Assembly (NCBI GenBank): GCA_021792615.1
Contig: JAJYUJ010000017.1
Location: 1-57,739 of the forward strand
DNA length: 57,739 bases
From: a bacterium
Lineage (GTDB): Bacteria; JAMCPX01
Reading direction: 5' to 3'
Under the pieces are notes generated by a model. The model did no database searches and was not told the origin of the DNA. It was given only the letters and a program-made list of their open reading frames with translations. The translations under genes were made by a program, and so were the position numbers. Numbering within the stretch: position 1 is the first letter of the stretch; the number at the start of each line of letters is the position of its first letter. Below are positions 36,026-43,871 of the stretch, piece after piece.

Positions 36026-37522
36026 TTAATCATGATTTGCGGCCGTCTTTCCGTTTAAAAAATCAGGTGTTAATACACCGGTATCGTGTGCGAGTTGAGC
36101 CATTGCCAGAAACCACGTTGTCCTTGCCTGAATTTCCTGTGCCCTTGCCAGTGCAAGGGTACTCTGCGCGTTCAATAGACTTATAATGTCTCCAAGTCCC
36201 TGTTTATACATACCCAGTGCAACGTCCGCTGATTGCCGGGCACTGGTGAGGAATTCTTCGCTTGTCTCAAGGGATTGCTGCGCGGTTTTAAATGAATAAT
36301 AGCTGTTCCACACCTGCAGTATTACCTGCTGCTGTGTGCCTTTCAATTGCTGTTGTGCGGCCTTTGCCTGTTCCTTTGCTGCAAATACGTTGTATGCGGT
36401 TGAAAAGCCGTTGAATAAGGGAAATTCGAGCAGCACTGCACCTGAATATTGATTAAAATATTGATTGCTCGCAGGGCTGTACAGATAGGTGCGGCTCGCA
36501 GTACCGTTTAATGAAAGACTCGGCAATCCCGAAGAAAGTATAGCATGGACGCGTGCTTTTGCCCCGATAACCTGTGCACGTGCGGCGGCAAGATCAGGTC
36601 TGGATACTTCTGCTTTTTTTATCAGGTTATCTATAGAATCATAGATTTCCTTATCCGGGACATGCTCCGGAAGGTTACCGACGGTAATATGGACGTTTGC
36701 AGGAAATCCCATGGATGTTGCTAGGGCACCATACGTGATCTTGATCTTGCCGTTCACGTTTTCAAGTGCAAGTTGAGCCTGAGAATAAGCGGCTTTTGCC
36801 TGCAGGACATCCAAAATGGTTGCAAGACCCGCATGGTATCTTTCCTGTGCCGCTTCCATGTTAACCTTCGCGTCTTCGAGATTTTTTTGTTCGGCATCAA
36901 GCAAGGCCTTATCGCCGAGGTACTGGTAATAAGCCTGTTCTACCTGAAGTATCACATTCTGAATGGTATAATTCTGACTCAAGTCTGCAGTAAGGAGGGC
37001 ATAATGCGCTTCTTTTACTTGAGCATAACGTCCTCCGAAATTAAACAAAAGGTAGTTAATACTTGCAGAAAATCCGTAAGTTGTAAGTAAAAATGAGAGC
37101 TGGGAACCGATGAGGCTCTGCTTGTAACGGTTAAAATCGGCACTTGCAGTTACCGTAGGAAAATATAATGCCCTGCTTGCCCCGAGTGTTCCGGCAGCTG
37201 CGCGGGCCTGAAGCCATGCGTACCTTGTCTGGGTGCTGTTTTGCAGGGCTATGTTGATGATATTTTCAAGGCTCAGCTCTTTTATATTCTTGAACTGCTC
37301 CAGGACAGATGATGTTGTCAAAGTTTCAGATGCAGTGGGTTTCATGATTGAATCGGGTGCTGTATAGGTGACATCAGGTGCTGAAGATGTGTTTGAACGT
37401 ATGCCCGGCATAGAAGCACATCCTACAAAAGAGAATAAAAACATTGATAAGATGGACATTATGGTGAGATAAGTCCTGATCTTTTGAAAGGAATTTATTT
37501 GCTTCAACTGGCTTCTATGCAT
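36026..37522 (-). CDS. TolC-family outer-membrane efflux protein (lipoprotein)
   Basis: A 498-residue OEP-family channel subunit, first gene of the efflux operon. Lipobox SFVGC near residue 35; the rest shows the two OEP repeats, each with long alpha-helices and TolC-like phrases such as ARAAAGTLGASRALYFPTV, LLTADLSQNYTIQNVILQVE and EAAQERYHAGLATILDVLQA. It would form the trimeric outer-membrane exit duct. The SD AAGGAG is somewhat far from the ATG. A -10-like TATAAT (37547-37552, minus) lies upstream but without a clear -35. Confidence 0.94.
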   Translation of the reverse strand: MHRSQLKQINSFQKIRTYLTIMSILSMFLFSFVGCASMPGIRSNTSSAPDVTYTAPDSIMKPTASETLTTSSVLEQFKNIKELSLENIINIALQNSTQTRYAWLQARAAAGTLGASRALYFPTVTASADFNRYKQSLIGSQLSFLLTTYGFSASINYLLFNFGGRYAQVKEAHYALLTADLSQNYTIQNVILQVEQAYYQYLGDKALLDAEQKNLEDAKVNMEAAQERYHAGLATILDVLQAKAAYSQAQLALENVNGKIKITYGALATSMGFPANVHITVGNLPEHVPDKEIYDSIDNLIKKAEVSRPDLAAARAQVIGAKARVHAILSSGLPSLSLNGTASRTYLYSPASNQYFNQYSGAVLLEFPLFNGFSTAYNVFAAKEQAKAAQQQLKGTQQQVILQVWNSYYSFKTAQQSLETSEEFLTSARQSADVALGMYKQGLGDIISLLNAQSTLALARAQEIQARTTWFLAMAQLAHDTGVLTPDFLNGKTAANHD

Positions 37523-37648
37523 TATAAAATTATATCTCCTTAACCTATTATAAACGATGCAAATATACTTTTGTTCCGTGATTATGAAAAATATGTATTA
37601 TAAGTCTGAAGTCAACTTGGCCTCGAGCTTATTGATGGATCTCAATAA

Positions 37649-37681
37649 AAAAGAGCAGTATAGTTACTACGCTGCTCTTTT
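37649..37681 (-). terminator. Terminator after the AMIN-OmpA gene
   Basis: A 10-bp stem AAAAGAGCAG / CTGCTCTTTT (37649-37658, 37672-37681) with a 13-base loop. On the minus strand it runs into a T-tract, ending the OmpA-domain transcript before the efflux operon. The plus strand also gives four T. Confidence 0.8.
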
Positions 37682-37709
37682 GATTATCTTCTTCAGATAA
37701 AGAGATCGT

Positions 37710-39185
37710 TTATTTTGCTATGCTGAGCACTACCCTTCTGTTTCTTGCTTCCGTTGTTTTTGTCTGCCCGAACTTTTTTGTTGTTCCCATAGGCTTTATC
37801 ACAAGACGTCCCGAAGATACGCCATACCGTTCAAGCGCCATCTTAACCCAGAGAGTTCTGTAATAGGACAATTCCTTGTTATATGCCTCAGGACCGTATG
37901 CATCGCTATAACCCTGTATGATCAGTTTCAGATGTTCATGCTCATTCATATAATCGGCAACGCGTTTTAAGCCTTCCTCAGCATCCTTCGACAACACTGC
38001 TTCGTTGCTCTTAAAAATGAGAGGTACCGGAGTAACGATAATACCGTGTATAATTTTAATCTTCCGGAGTGCAGGGGTAACCGGTGCAGCAGGGACTACC
38101 ATGGCAATTTGTTTTTCTGCCTTATGCTTTTTTTCAGCAGGTGCAGAAACAGCCGGTGGGGCCGATACTGTCGGAGGAGGTACATTTGATTCAGAAGGAG
38201 CCTCTGGTGAAGGAGCCGGAGGCGTAACATTTATAACATTGGTTTGCATGTTTTCCTCTGAAGTTGCCTGTTCGGTAGTTGTTGGGGAGGTAGGAGATAT
38301 CTCCGGTGCGGCAGACACCATTGGTTGTTCCGGTGCTGTCGTCGGACTTTCCTCCATACCCAGCGGTGCCAATGCCTCTGGTGCCGCAGAAGGGCTTGTT
38401 CCGATGCCTGCGAGGGGTGGTACCGCCTCTAACGAAGTCGTCGGACTTTCCTCCATACCCAGCGGTGCCAATGCCTCTGGTGCCGCAGAAGGACTTGTTC
38501 CGATGCCTGCAAGGGGTGGTACCGCCTCTAACGAAGTCGTCGGACTTTCCTCCATACCCAGCGGTGCCAATGCCTCTGGTGCCGCAGAAGGGCTTGTTCC
38601 GATGCCTGCAAGGGGTGGTACCGCCTCTAACGAAGTCGTCGGACTTTCCTCCATACCCAGCGGTGCCAATGCCTCTGGTGCCGCAGAGGGGGTTAACTCC
38701 AAACCTCCCTGTAAAGGTGTTGTCGAAGTTATTTGCATGCCCTGTAAAGACGATTCAGCGGCAGGCTGTTCTTCGGTCTTGGATACAGTTATTACGATAT
38801 CATTTCCGTCAGCAGAGGTAGTGTAAGAAAGCGGCTTTTCCAGTGTTATCGTTATTCTCGATGAATATCCTGTGCTCTCCCCGAGCTGTGTAACCGCTAT
38901 TTTTTTTACAAATCCATTCTCCACACTCATACTGCCTGAAACGTTTGCAGCATCCGTAGATGCAAGGTCAACACTAATAGACGGAGGTGATTTTGTTTTA
39001 AAAGCTGCATACTGCGGCAGATTATTGGTTTTTACCGTTATAATAGTAGCGGTGCCGGTATCATTCACCTTGATATCCAGGAGCTTTGAATTGAGCCCCG
39101 GAGGTGCAACTATACCCCTGGCGCATGAACCGAACATAAGTACTACCAGTAATAATCCGACTCTTCTAAAATTGTTTTTATTCAT
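37710..39185 (-). CDS. AMIN-OmpA domain lipoprotein with 33-residue tandem repeats
   Basis: A 491-residue envelope protein. Lipobox LMFGSC near residue 20, an AMIN-like domain (about 30-135; IKVNDTGTATIITVKTN and SSRITITLEKP), a Pro/Ala/Glu-rich linker with three full copies and a partial fourth of a 33-residue repeat (AAPEALAPLGMEESPTT followed by SLEAVPPLAGIGTS), and an OmpA-type peptidoglycan-binding domain (about 380-491; LIIQGYSDAYGPEAYNKELSYYRTLWV and IKPMGTTKKFG). It probably tethers the outer membrane to the wall, with the linker length set by the repeats. The SD GAGGAGGCACTG selects the ATG at 39185. Confidence 0.88.
   Translation of the reverse strand: MNKNNFRRVGLLLVVLMFGSCARGIVAPPGLNSKLLDIKVNDTGTATIITVKTNNLPQYAAFKTKSPPSISVDLASTDAANVSGSMSVENGFVKKIAVTQLGESTGYSSRITITLEKPLSYTTSADGNDIVITVSKTEEQPAAESSLQGMQITSTTPLQGGLELTPSAAPEALAPLGMEESPTTSLEAVPPLAGIGTSPSAAPEALAPLGMEESPTTSLEAVPPLAGIGTSPSAAPEALAPLGMEESPTTSLEAVPPLAGIGTSPSAAPEALAPLGMEESPTTAPEQPMVSAAPEISPTSPTTTEQATSEENMQTNVINVTPPAPSPEAPSESNVPPPTVSAPPAVSAPAEKKHKAEKQIAMVVPAAPVTPALRKIKIIHGIIVTPVPLIFKSNEAVLSKDAEEGLKRVADYMNEHEHLKLIIQGYSDAYGPEAYNKELSYYRTLWVKMALERYGVSSGRLVIKPMGTTKKFGQTKTTEARNRRVVLSIAK
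38341..38688. repeat. 99-bp tandem repeat inside the OmpA-domain gene
   Basis: GTCGGACTTTCC recurs at 38341, 38440, 38539 and 38638, exactly 99 bp apart. There are three full units and a 48-bp partial one, identical except for a few single bases. The period is a multiple of three, so copy changes keep the frame. The near identity suggests recent expansion. Confidence 0.95.
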
Positions 39186-39207
39186 CAGTGCCTCCTCATT
39201 TTTTTTC

Positions 39208-39236
39208 TTTATAGCATAAAGCGTACTGTAGTTCAA
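39208..39236 (-). promoter_or_regulatory. Candidate sigma-70 promoter for the AMIN-OmpA gene
   Basis: On the minus strand, -35 TTGAAC (39231-39236), a 17-base spacer, and -10 TATAAA (39208-39213), just upstream of the SD. It sits in the divergent region shared with the flavodiiron gene. Confidence 0.6.
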
Positions 39237-39376
39237 TGTATTATAATTATTATATACTTTATATCTAAGTTTTTGTAGTATAACATAACATAAGAAAATA
39301 TGCAAAAGAAACAAATGCAGTGGATAAATTTGTGGACAATGCTTTATCTTTGCTAAAGGAGAGGAAGGAGATCTGT

Positions 39377-40555
39377 ATGGGATTAAAAAAGATAAAAGAC
39401 AATGTATTTTGGGCCGGAGCGGTTGACTGGGACAGAAGGCTGTTTGACTCTCTCATCCCGATACCGGATGGTACAAGCTATAATGCATATCTGGTTTACG
39501 GCAAAGACAAGACAATCCTTCTGGATACGGTGGATCCGTCGATGACACACGTGCTGATGGACAATCTCAAGGATGTGAAGGATATAGACTTCATCGTCTC
39601 CCACCATGCCGAGCAGGATCATTCCGGCTCCCTGCCAGCTGTTCTGGAAAAATATACCCATGCAAAGGTTATCGCATCATCAAAGGGCAAAAACATGCTG
39701 GTAGAGCATCTGCATATCCCTGCCGACCGTATCGATATTGTGGAAGACGGGAGCAAACTTGATCTGGGAGGCAAAACTCTGGAATTCGTCTACACGCCGT
39801 GGGTACACTGGCCCGAGACAATGGTCAGCTACCTCCATGAAGATAAAATTCTGTTCACGTGCGACCTCTTCGGCTCTCACCTTTCGGTATCCGGTCTTTA
39901 TTGTCAGGAAGAATGGAAGGTGTGCGAGGCTGCAAAGAGGTATTACGCAGAGGTGATGATGCCGTTCAGGGCAAACATTAAAAAGCATCTTGAGCGGCTT
40001 GGGAAATTTCCGGCAGATATCATCGCGCCAAGCCACGGCCCTCTCTATAATCATACGGACTGTATCGTAAAATCACACACGCAGTGGGTCTCCGATACTG
40101 TCAGCAACGAGGTGATCATACCCTATATATCCATGCACGGAAGCACCCAGTTGCTGGTAGATTACTTAACGGATGCGCTGATTGCTCAGGGCATTAAAGT
40201 AGAAAGGTTCGATTTGACGGTAACGGACCTCGGGAAGCTTGCCATATCACTCGTGGACGCGGCAACTATGGTCATAGGATCACCGACCGTACTTACCGGG
40301 GCGCACCCGATAGTTATATCCGCTGCTTTCCTCGCAAATGCGCTGAGACCGAAATTAAAATTCGCTTCCATCATCGGTTCTTACGGATGGGGCGGCAGGA
40401 TGATTGAAGACATTCAGAAAACAATACCGAACCTCAAGGTTCAAATGTTCGATCCCGTGCTGATAAAAGGAAAGCCGGATTCCCAGGCATTCAGTGCCAT
40501 TGAAAGGCTCGCAAGTGAGATAGCTGCAAAACATCAAGAACTCGGTATACGGTAA
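39377..40555 (+). CDS. A-type flavodiiron protein (FprA-like)
   Basis: A 392-residue cytosolic O2 or NO reductase. The N-terminal metallo-beta-lactamase-like half holds the diiron ligands: HHAEQDH (His77, Glu79, Asp81), His144 in PWVHWPE, Asp163 in TCDLFGSH and His220 in PSHGPLY. The C-terminal half (about 245-392) is a flavodoxin domain for FMN ([13 protein letters not shown], then [13 protein letters not shown] and [10 protein letters not shown]). All six iron ligands are kept, so it should be active. The SD AAGGAG before 39377 decides the start. The rubredoxin gene follows by 4 bases and is the expected electron donor. Confidence 0.95.
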   Translation: MGLKKIKDNVFWAGAVDWDRRLFDSLIPIPDGTSYNAYLVYGKDKTILLDTVDPSMTHVLMDNLKDVKDIDFIVSHHAEQDHSGSLPAVLEKYTHAKVIASSKGKNMLVEHLHIPADRIDIVEDGSKLDLGGKTLEFVYTPWVHWPETMVSYLHEDKILFTCDLFGSHLSVSGLYCQEEWKVCEAAKRYYAEVMMPFRANIKKHLERLGKFPADIIAPSHGPLYNHTDCIVKSHTQWVSDTVSNEVIIPYISMHGSTQLLVDYLTDALIAQGIKVERFDLTVTDLGKLAISLVDAATMVIGSPTVLTGAHPIVISAAFLANALRPKLKFASIIGSYGWGGRMIEDIQKTIPNLKVQMFDPVLIKGKPDSQAFSAIERLASEIAAKHQELGIR

Positions 40556-40559
40556 CCCT

Positions 40560-40721
40560 ATGAAAAGATACAGATGTATGGTCTGCGGATATATATACGA
40601 CCCTGCAAAGGGTGACCCTGAAGGCAACATCCCCCCGGGAACACAGTTCGACGCCCTGCCGGACACATGGGTATGCCCGTTGTGCGGTGCAATGAAGGAC
40701 GAGTTCGAGCCGGAGGAATGA
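40560..40721 (+). CDS. Rubredoxin
   Basis: A small 53-residue iron protein. It has the paired motifs [11 protein letters not shown] and CPLCGAM, with the four Cys at 6, 9, 39 and 42 binding one Fe, and the typical middle [13 protein letters not shown] and TWVCP. It starts 4 bases after the flavodiiron stop, so it is translated from the same transcript and very likely feeds electrons to it in oxygen or nitric oxide detoxification. It ends 9 bases before the convergent crotonase gene. Confidence 0.97.
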   Translation: MKRYRCMVCGYIYDPAKGDPEGNIPPGTQFDALPDTWVCPLCGAMKDEFEPEE

Positions 40722-40730
40722 ACAGGACTT

Positions 40731-41498
40731 TCAAAATACCCCGTGCCTGCCGCTCCCTTTTTTGAATTTATTTACTCCTGCGGTAATCTCAGGGCTATTC
40801 AATGCATTCATCCCGTGCCGCAATTCGTTTTTCATAGCCTCGTCAAAGTCGTAATCGAACTGTTCTATTGCACTCAGTCTGTCGTTTCGCATGCATAACT
40901 GGGGAAACTCTGCGATCTGTGCTGCAATCCTTTCAGCCTCCTGCCTTGCCGTACCGTTTTTGACAACGCGGTTTGCAAGTCCCATGGCATATGCCTCGTC
41001 CGCTTTTACGGGCCTGCCTGTCAGGATCATGTCGAGTGCCCTGCTCAAGCCTATGAGCCGCGGCAATCGGATAGTCCCGCCGTCAATGAGGGGTACGCCC
41101 CACCTCCGGTCAAAGAAACCAAAAACCGAGCTTTCCTCACATACACGCAGGTCGCACCAGAGCGCTAGCTCAAGCCCGCCGGCAACTGCGTATCCGCTGA
41201 CAGCGGAAATCACCGGTTTGGACAGCTTCATCCGTGTGGGACCCAGCGGTCCGTCACCGACTTCGGTAACCTTGTTCATGTTTTCGCCGCCGCTTGCAAT
41301 GGCTTTCAGGTCTGCCCCGGCACAGAAGTGTCCCCCTGTACCCCATAACACGGCAACACGCGCGTGCTCATCGCGGTCAAACTCACGGAATGCGTCGGCA
41401 AGTGCCTGCGCAGTAGGATAGTCAATGGCGTTTCGCACTTCAGGCCGGTTGATAATAACGGTCGTGACGCTTCCACTTTTTTCAACAAGCACACGCAT
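40731..41498 (-). CDS. Enoyl-CoA hydratase/isomerase (crotonase) family protein
   Basis: A 255-residue cytosolic crotonase-fold enzyme. The first oxyanion-hole region is FCAGADLKAIA, and AVAGGLELALWCDLRV carries one catalytic-type Glu; the second expected Glu is not in the usual position (SSVFGFFDRRWGVPLIDGG), as in a recognised crotonase subfamily with FxxRRWGVPL. The reaction is probably on an acyl-CoA but the exact substrate is unclear. The ATG at 41498 with the strong SD GGGAGGGATAA is preferred to one seven codons earlier. Convergent with rubredoxin. Confidence 0.9.
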   Translation of the reverse strand: MRVLVEKSGSVTTVIINRPEVRNAIDYPTAQALADAFREFDRDEHARVAVLWGTGGHFCAGADLKAIASGGENMNKVTEVGDGPLGPTRMKLSKPVISAVSGYAVAGGLELALWCDLRVCEESSVFGFFDRRWGVPLIDGGTIRLPRLIGLSRALDMILTGRPVKADEAYAMGLANRVVKNGTARQEAERIAAQIAEFPQLCMRNDRLSAIEQFDYDFDEAMKNELRHGMNALNSPEITAGVNKFKKGSGRHGVF

Positions 41499-41521
41499 TT
41501 TTATCCCTCCCTGCGACATCC

Positions 41522-42745
41522 TTAAGGGTTGTTTTCACTGCCGTTACCGGCACTATGGTTTGCCGGTGGCAGTAAATCCATGGTAACGCCTTTTGCAGAC
41601 CTCAGGTCCTCGATCTGTTTGAGCGGACGTTCGAGCTGGTTGCGCCGCGTGGTGGTCATGATGTTAAATTCGGTCTTCGCATCGTCTATCTTCTTGCCTA
41701 CCTTTTCCATGGACTCGACGAACTTGATCCACTGTTCTTTGAAGGTGCCCATCACGGCAAGAATTTTCGTTGCGCTCTGCTCGAGGCTGAAGTTATCGAT
41801 GGCCTGCCTTATAACGGCAAGGATTGCATACAGCGTAAGGGGCGAGCACAGCACGACCCTGTTTTTCAGAGCTTCATCGAGTATGGTCCTGTCATACTCG
41901 TTGATGAAACCGTATACCTGCTCGTTCGGTATAAACACCAGGACATAGTCTACGGTGTGAGACGCCGGGTCGATATAATCCCGCGTTGTTACCTCCTTTA
42001 TCCTCGATCTCACATCCCTGAGAAACTGCGCCCTGTACTTCTCCTTTTCCAAATCGTTCTGTGCCTCCAGAGAGGTGAGGTAATTGTTGAGAGGAAATTT
42101 AACGTCCATATTGATCCTGAGTCCCTGCGGCAGGAAGAACGTATAATCCGGCCTGCGCACGGATGACTCGATTGCCTTTTGCTTTTGGTAGTTCACGCCT
42201 TCGATAAAACCTGCAAGACGCAGCACATCCTCAGCCATTCTTTCCCCCCACTGTCCCCGCACCTTTGTATTTGCCAGTGCCGCTTTAAGCTGACTCGTAG
42301 TTTCATGCAGGCTCTTGGTGTTGTCCGCGGCATTCCTCAACTGTGAGGTGAGCTCTCCGAACTTCTGTCCCGTATTCTTTTCCAGGCTGACAATCGTTTC
42401 CTGGACCTTCTGCATTTCCTTATTGATTGACTCAAGGTTCTGATCGATAAGTTTTTTCTTGCCCTCGAGTTCTTTTTCACCGGACTGCAGATTCCCTTTC
42501 AGGGTCTGATTGGCAAGCTTCAGGAGTTCGGTCGTGCTGTTCGATAATGCGTTCGAGGCGAGCGATTCGAAAGATTCCTTCAACCGCTGGATAACTGCCT
42601 CCAGGTCCTGGATCTTCTCTGCCTGGGACTGGTCGACAAGTGCTTTTGCTAGTTCCTTCGTTTCTTTCCTTCTCAACCAGCTCAGGATGATAACAATAAG
42701 AGAACCGGTAACGACACCGAATAAAAATGGAACTATAAATGCCAT
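41522..42745 (-). CDS. rmuC: DNA recombination protein RmuC
   Basis: A 407-residue protein anchored by an N-terminal helix (about 2-24, FIVPFLFGVVTGSLIVIIL), followed by a long coiled coil (about 35-150) and the RmuC nuclease-like core with GQWGERMAEDVLRLAGF, YQKQKAI, RRPDYTFFLPQG and MDVKFPLNNY. E. coli RmuC limits DNA inversions at short repeats. The ATG at 42745 follows AAGGAG by six bases and is better than one five codons upstream. It is in a minus-strand pair with the crotonase gene. Confidence 0.94.
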   Translation of the reverse strand: MAFIVPFLFGVVTGSLIVIILSWLRRKETKELAKALVDQSQAEKIQDLEAVIQRLKESFESLASNALSNSTTELLKLANQTLKGNLQSGEKELEGKKKLIDQNLESINKEMQKVQETIVSLEKNTGQKFGELTSQLRNAADNTKSLHETTSQLKAALANTKVRGQWGERMAEDVLRLAGFIEGVNYQKQKAIESSVRRPDYTFFLPQGLRINMDVKFPLNNYLTSLEAQNDLEKEKYRAQFLRDVRSRIKEVTTRDYIDPASHTVDYVLVFIPNEQVYGFINEYDRTILDEALKNRVVLCSPLTLYAILAVIRQAIDNFSLEQSATKILAVMGTFKEQWIKFVESMEKVGKKIDDAKTEFNIMTTTRRNQLERPLKQIEDLRSAKGVTMDLLPPANHSAGNGSENNP

Positions 42746-42787
42746 CGCATTCTCCTTCATTTGTCCTCTTCTGCAACCGTCAGGTTT

Positions 42788-43696
42788 CTACAGGTCCTCA
42801 AAAAAGGTCAACTGCTTGAACTCATTATACCTGTTTTCTATTTCTAAGTTTGTAAGTTTTTTTAATCTGTTCAGGCTGAAGTCTTCGACGTCGAATGATG
42901 CCATGACGCTCCCGACGATAATTGCCTGCCGTATGTTGGCGTCATCGATATTGTCTACGCTTGAAAGATAACCCATGAACCCGCCCGCAAAGCTGTCCCC
43001 GGCACCGGTGGGATCGAACACCGATTCGATGGGATACGCCGGCGCAGAGAAAATACCGGAGTCCGAAAACATCAACGCACCGTATTCTCCCCTTTTTACG
43101 ATGATCACCTCCGGTCCGAATGTCATGATTTGTCGTGCAGCCTTGACAAGGTTCGATTCTTTTGACAGCTCCCGTGCCTCTGCCTCATTAATGGTGAGTA
43201 TATCGACGTACTTGAGGGTTTCTTTCAGTTCCTTTGGTTTTTTTTCTATCCAGAAATTCATGGTGTCGCATGCGACGAGTTTCGGTTTTATAACCTGGCG
43301 CAGGACTTGGAGTTGAAGTACCGGATCTATATTGGCAAGAAATACATATTCGGTATTCCTGTAGGTTTCCGGCAGTTTTGGATTAAACGATGCGAAGACA
43401 TTGAGCTGGGTATCCAGGGTGTGTGCCTGATTGAGATCAAAATCGTATTTTCCCTTCCACCTGAAGGTTTTCCCGCTTGCCTTCTGAAGTCCGCTGATAT
43501 CTATTTTTCTCTTTTTCAGAAATTGGATGTGCTTGTCCGGGAAGTCCCTGCCCACAACGGCTACAAGCTGCACATCCGTAAAATAGCTCGCAGCGGTTGA
43601 AAAATACGTGGCAGATCCGCCCAATACGTCCTTCACTTTTCCGAACGGGGTCTCTACAGAATCAAAAGCAACTGAACCAACAACCAAAAGTCCCAT
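42788..43696 (-). CDS. PfkB-family carbohydrate/nucleoside kinase
   Basis: A 302-residue kinase of the ribokinase superfamily. N-terminal MGLLVVGSVAFDSV, the GGSATYFSTAAS segment and the ATP/catalytic signature DPTGAGDSFAGGF near residue 233, whose Asp is the catalytic base. The VKRGEYGALMF stretch is also family-typical. The phosphorylated sugar or nucleoside is unknown; several such single genes in Desulfobacterota are annotated adenosine- or ribokinase-like. The SD GGAGGAATGGT precedes the ATG at 43696. It lies 42 bases upstream of rmuC. Confidence 0.92.
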   Translation of the reverse strand: MGLLVVGSVAFDSVETPFGKVKDVLGGSATYFSTAASYFTDVQLVAVVGRDFPDKHIQFLKKRKIDISGLQKASGKTFRWKGKYDFDLNQAHTLDTQLNVFASFNPKLPETYRNTEYVFLANIDPVLQLQVLRQVIKPKLVACDTMNFWIEKKPKELKETLKYVDILTINEAEARELSKESNLVKAARQIMTFGPEVIIVKRGEYGALMFSDSGIFSAPAYPIESVFDPTGAGDSFAGGFMGYLSSVDNIDDANIRQAIIVGSVMASFDVEDFSLNRLKKLTNLEIENRYNEFKQLTFFEDL

Positions 43697-43743
43697 ACCA
43701 TTCCTCCGATATTTTAATATGAGGTGAGTATAAAAAGAATAAT

Positions 43744-43773
43744 AAAAAAGCACAACACATTTTCGTGCTGTGC
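43744..43773 (-). terminator. Second terminator hairpin after the fused cytochrome gene
   Basis: A 9-bp stem (43750-43758 and 43765-43773), closed in the minus-strand RNA with one G-U pair (GCACAGCAC / GTGTTGTGC), then a run of six T (43744-43749). It shields the PfkB gene from read-through. Confidence 0.75.
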
Positions 43774-43830
43774 CGGGTCTCCTCAGCAGGCGTAATTCCC
43801 TGCGGTATTTACCTTGTCAGGTGTATCGGG

Positions 43831-43865
43831 GTAAAACGGGGACAGCGCGGTGCCCTGTCCCCGTT
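43831..43865 (-). terminator. First terminator hairpin after the fused cytochrome gene
   Basis: An 11-bp perfect stem AACGGGGACAG / CTGTCCCCGTT (43835-43845, 43855-43865), six bases past the stop codon, followed on the minus strand by four T. Together with the hairpin at 43744-43773 it forms a tandem terminator. Confidence 0.7.
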
Positions 43866-43871
43866 ATGACG

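Noticed and set aside
38005-38826. Long plus-strand open frame opposite the OmpA-domain gene
   Set aside because: It is a shadow of the tandem repeat and GC bias of the real minus-strand gene; no SD and no known domain.
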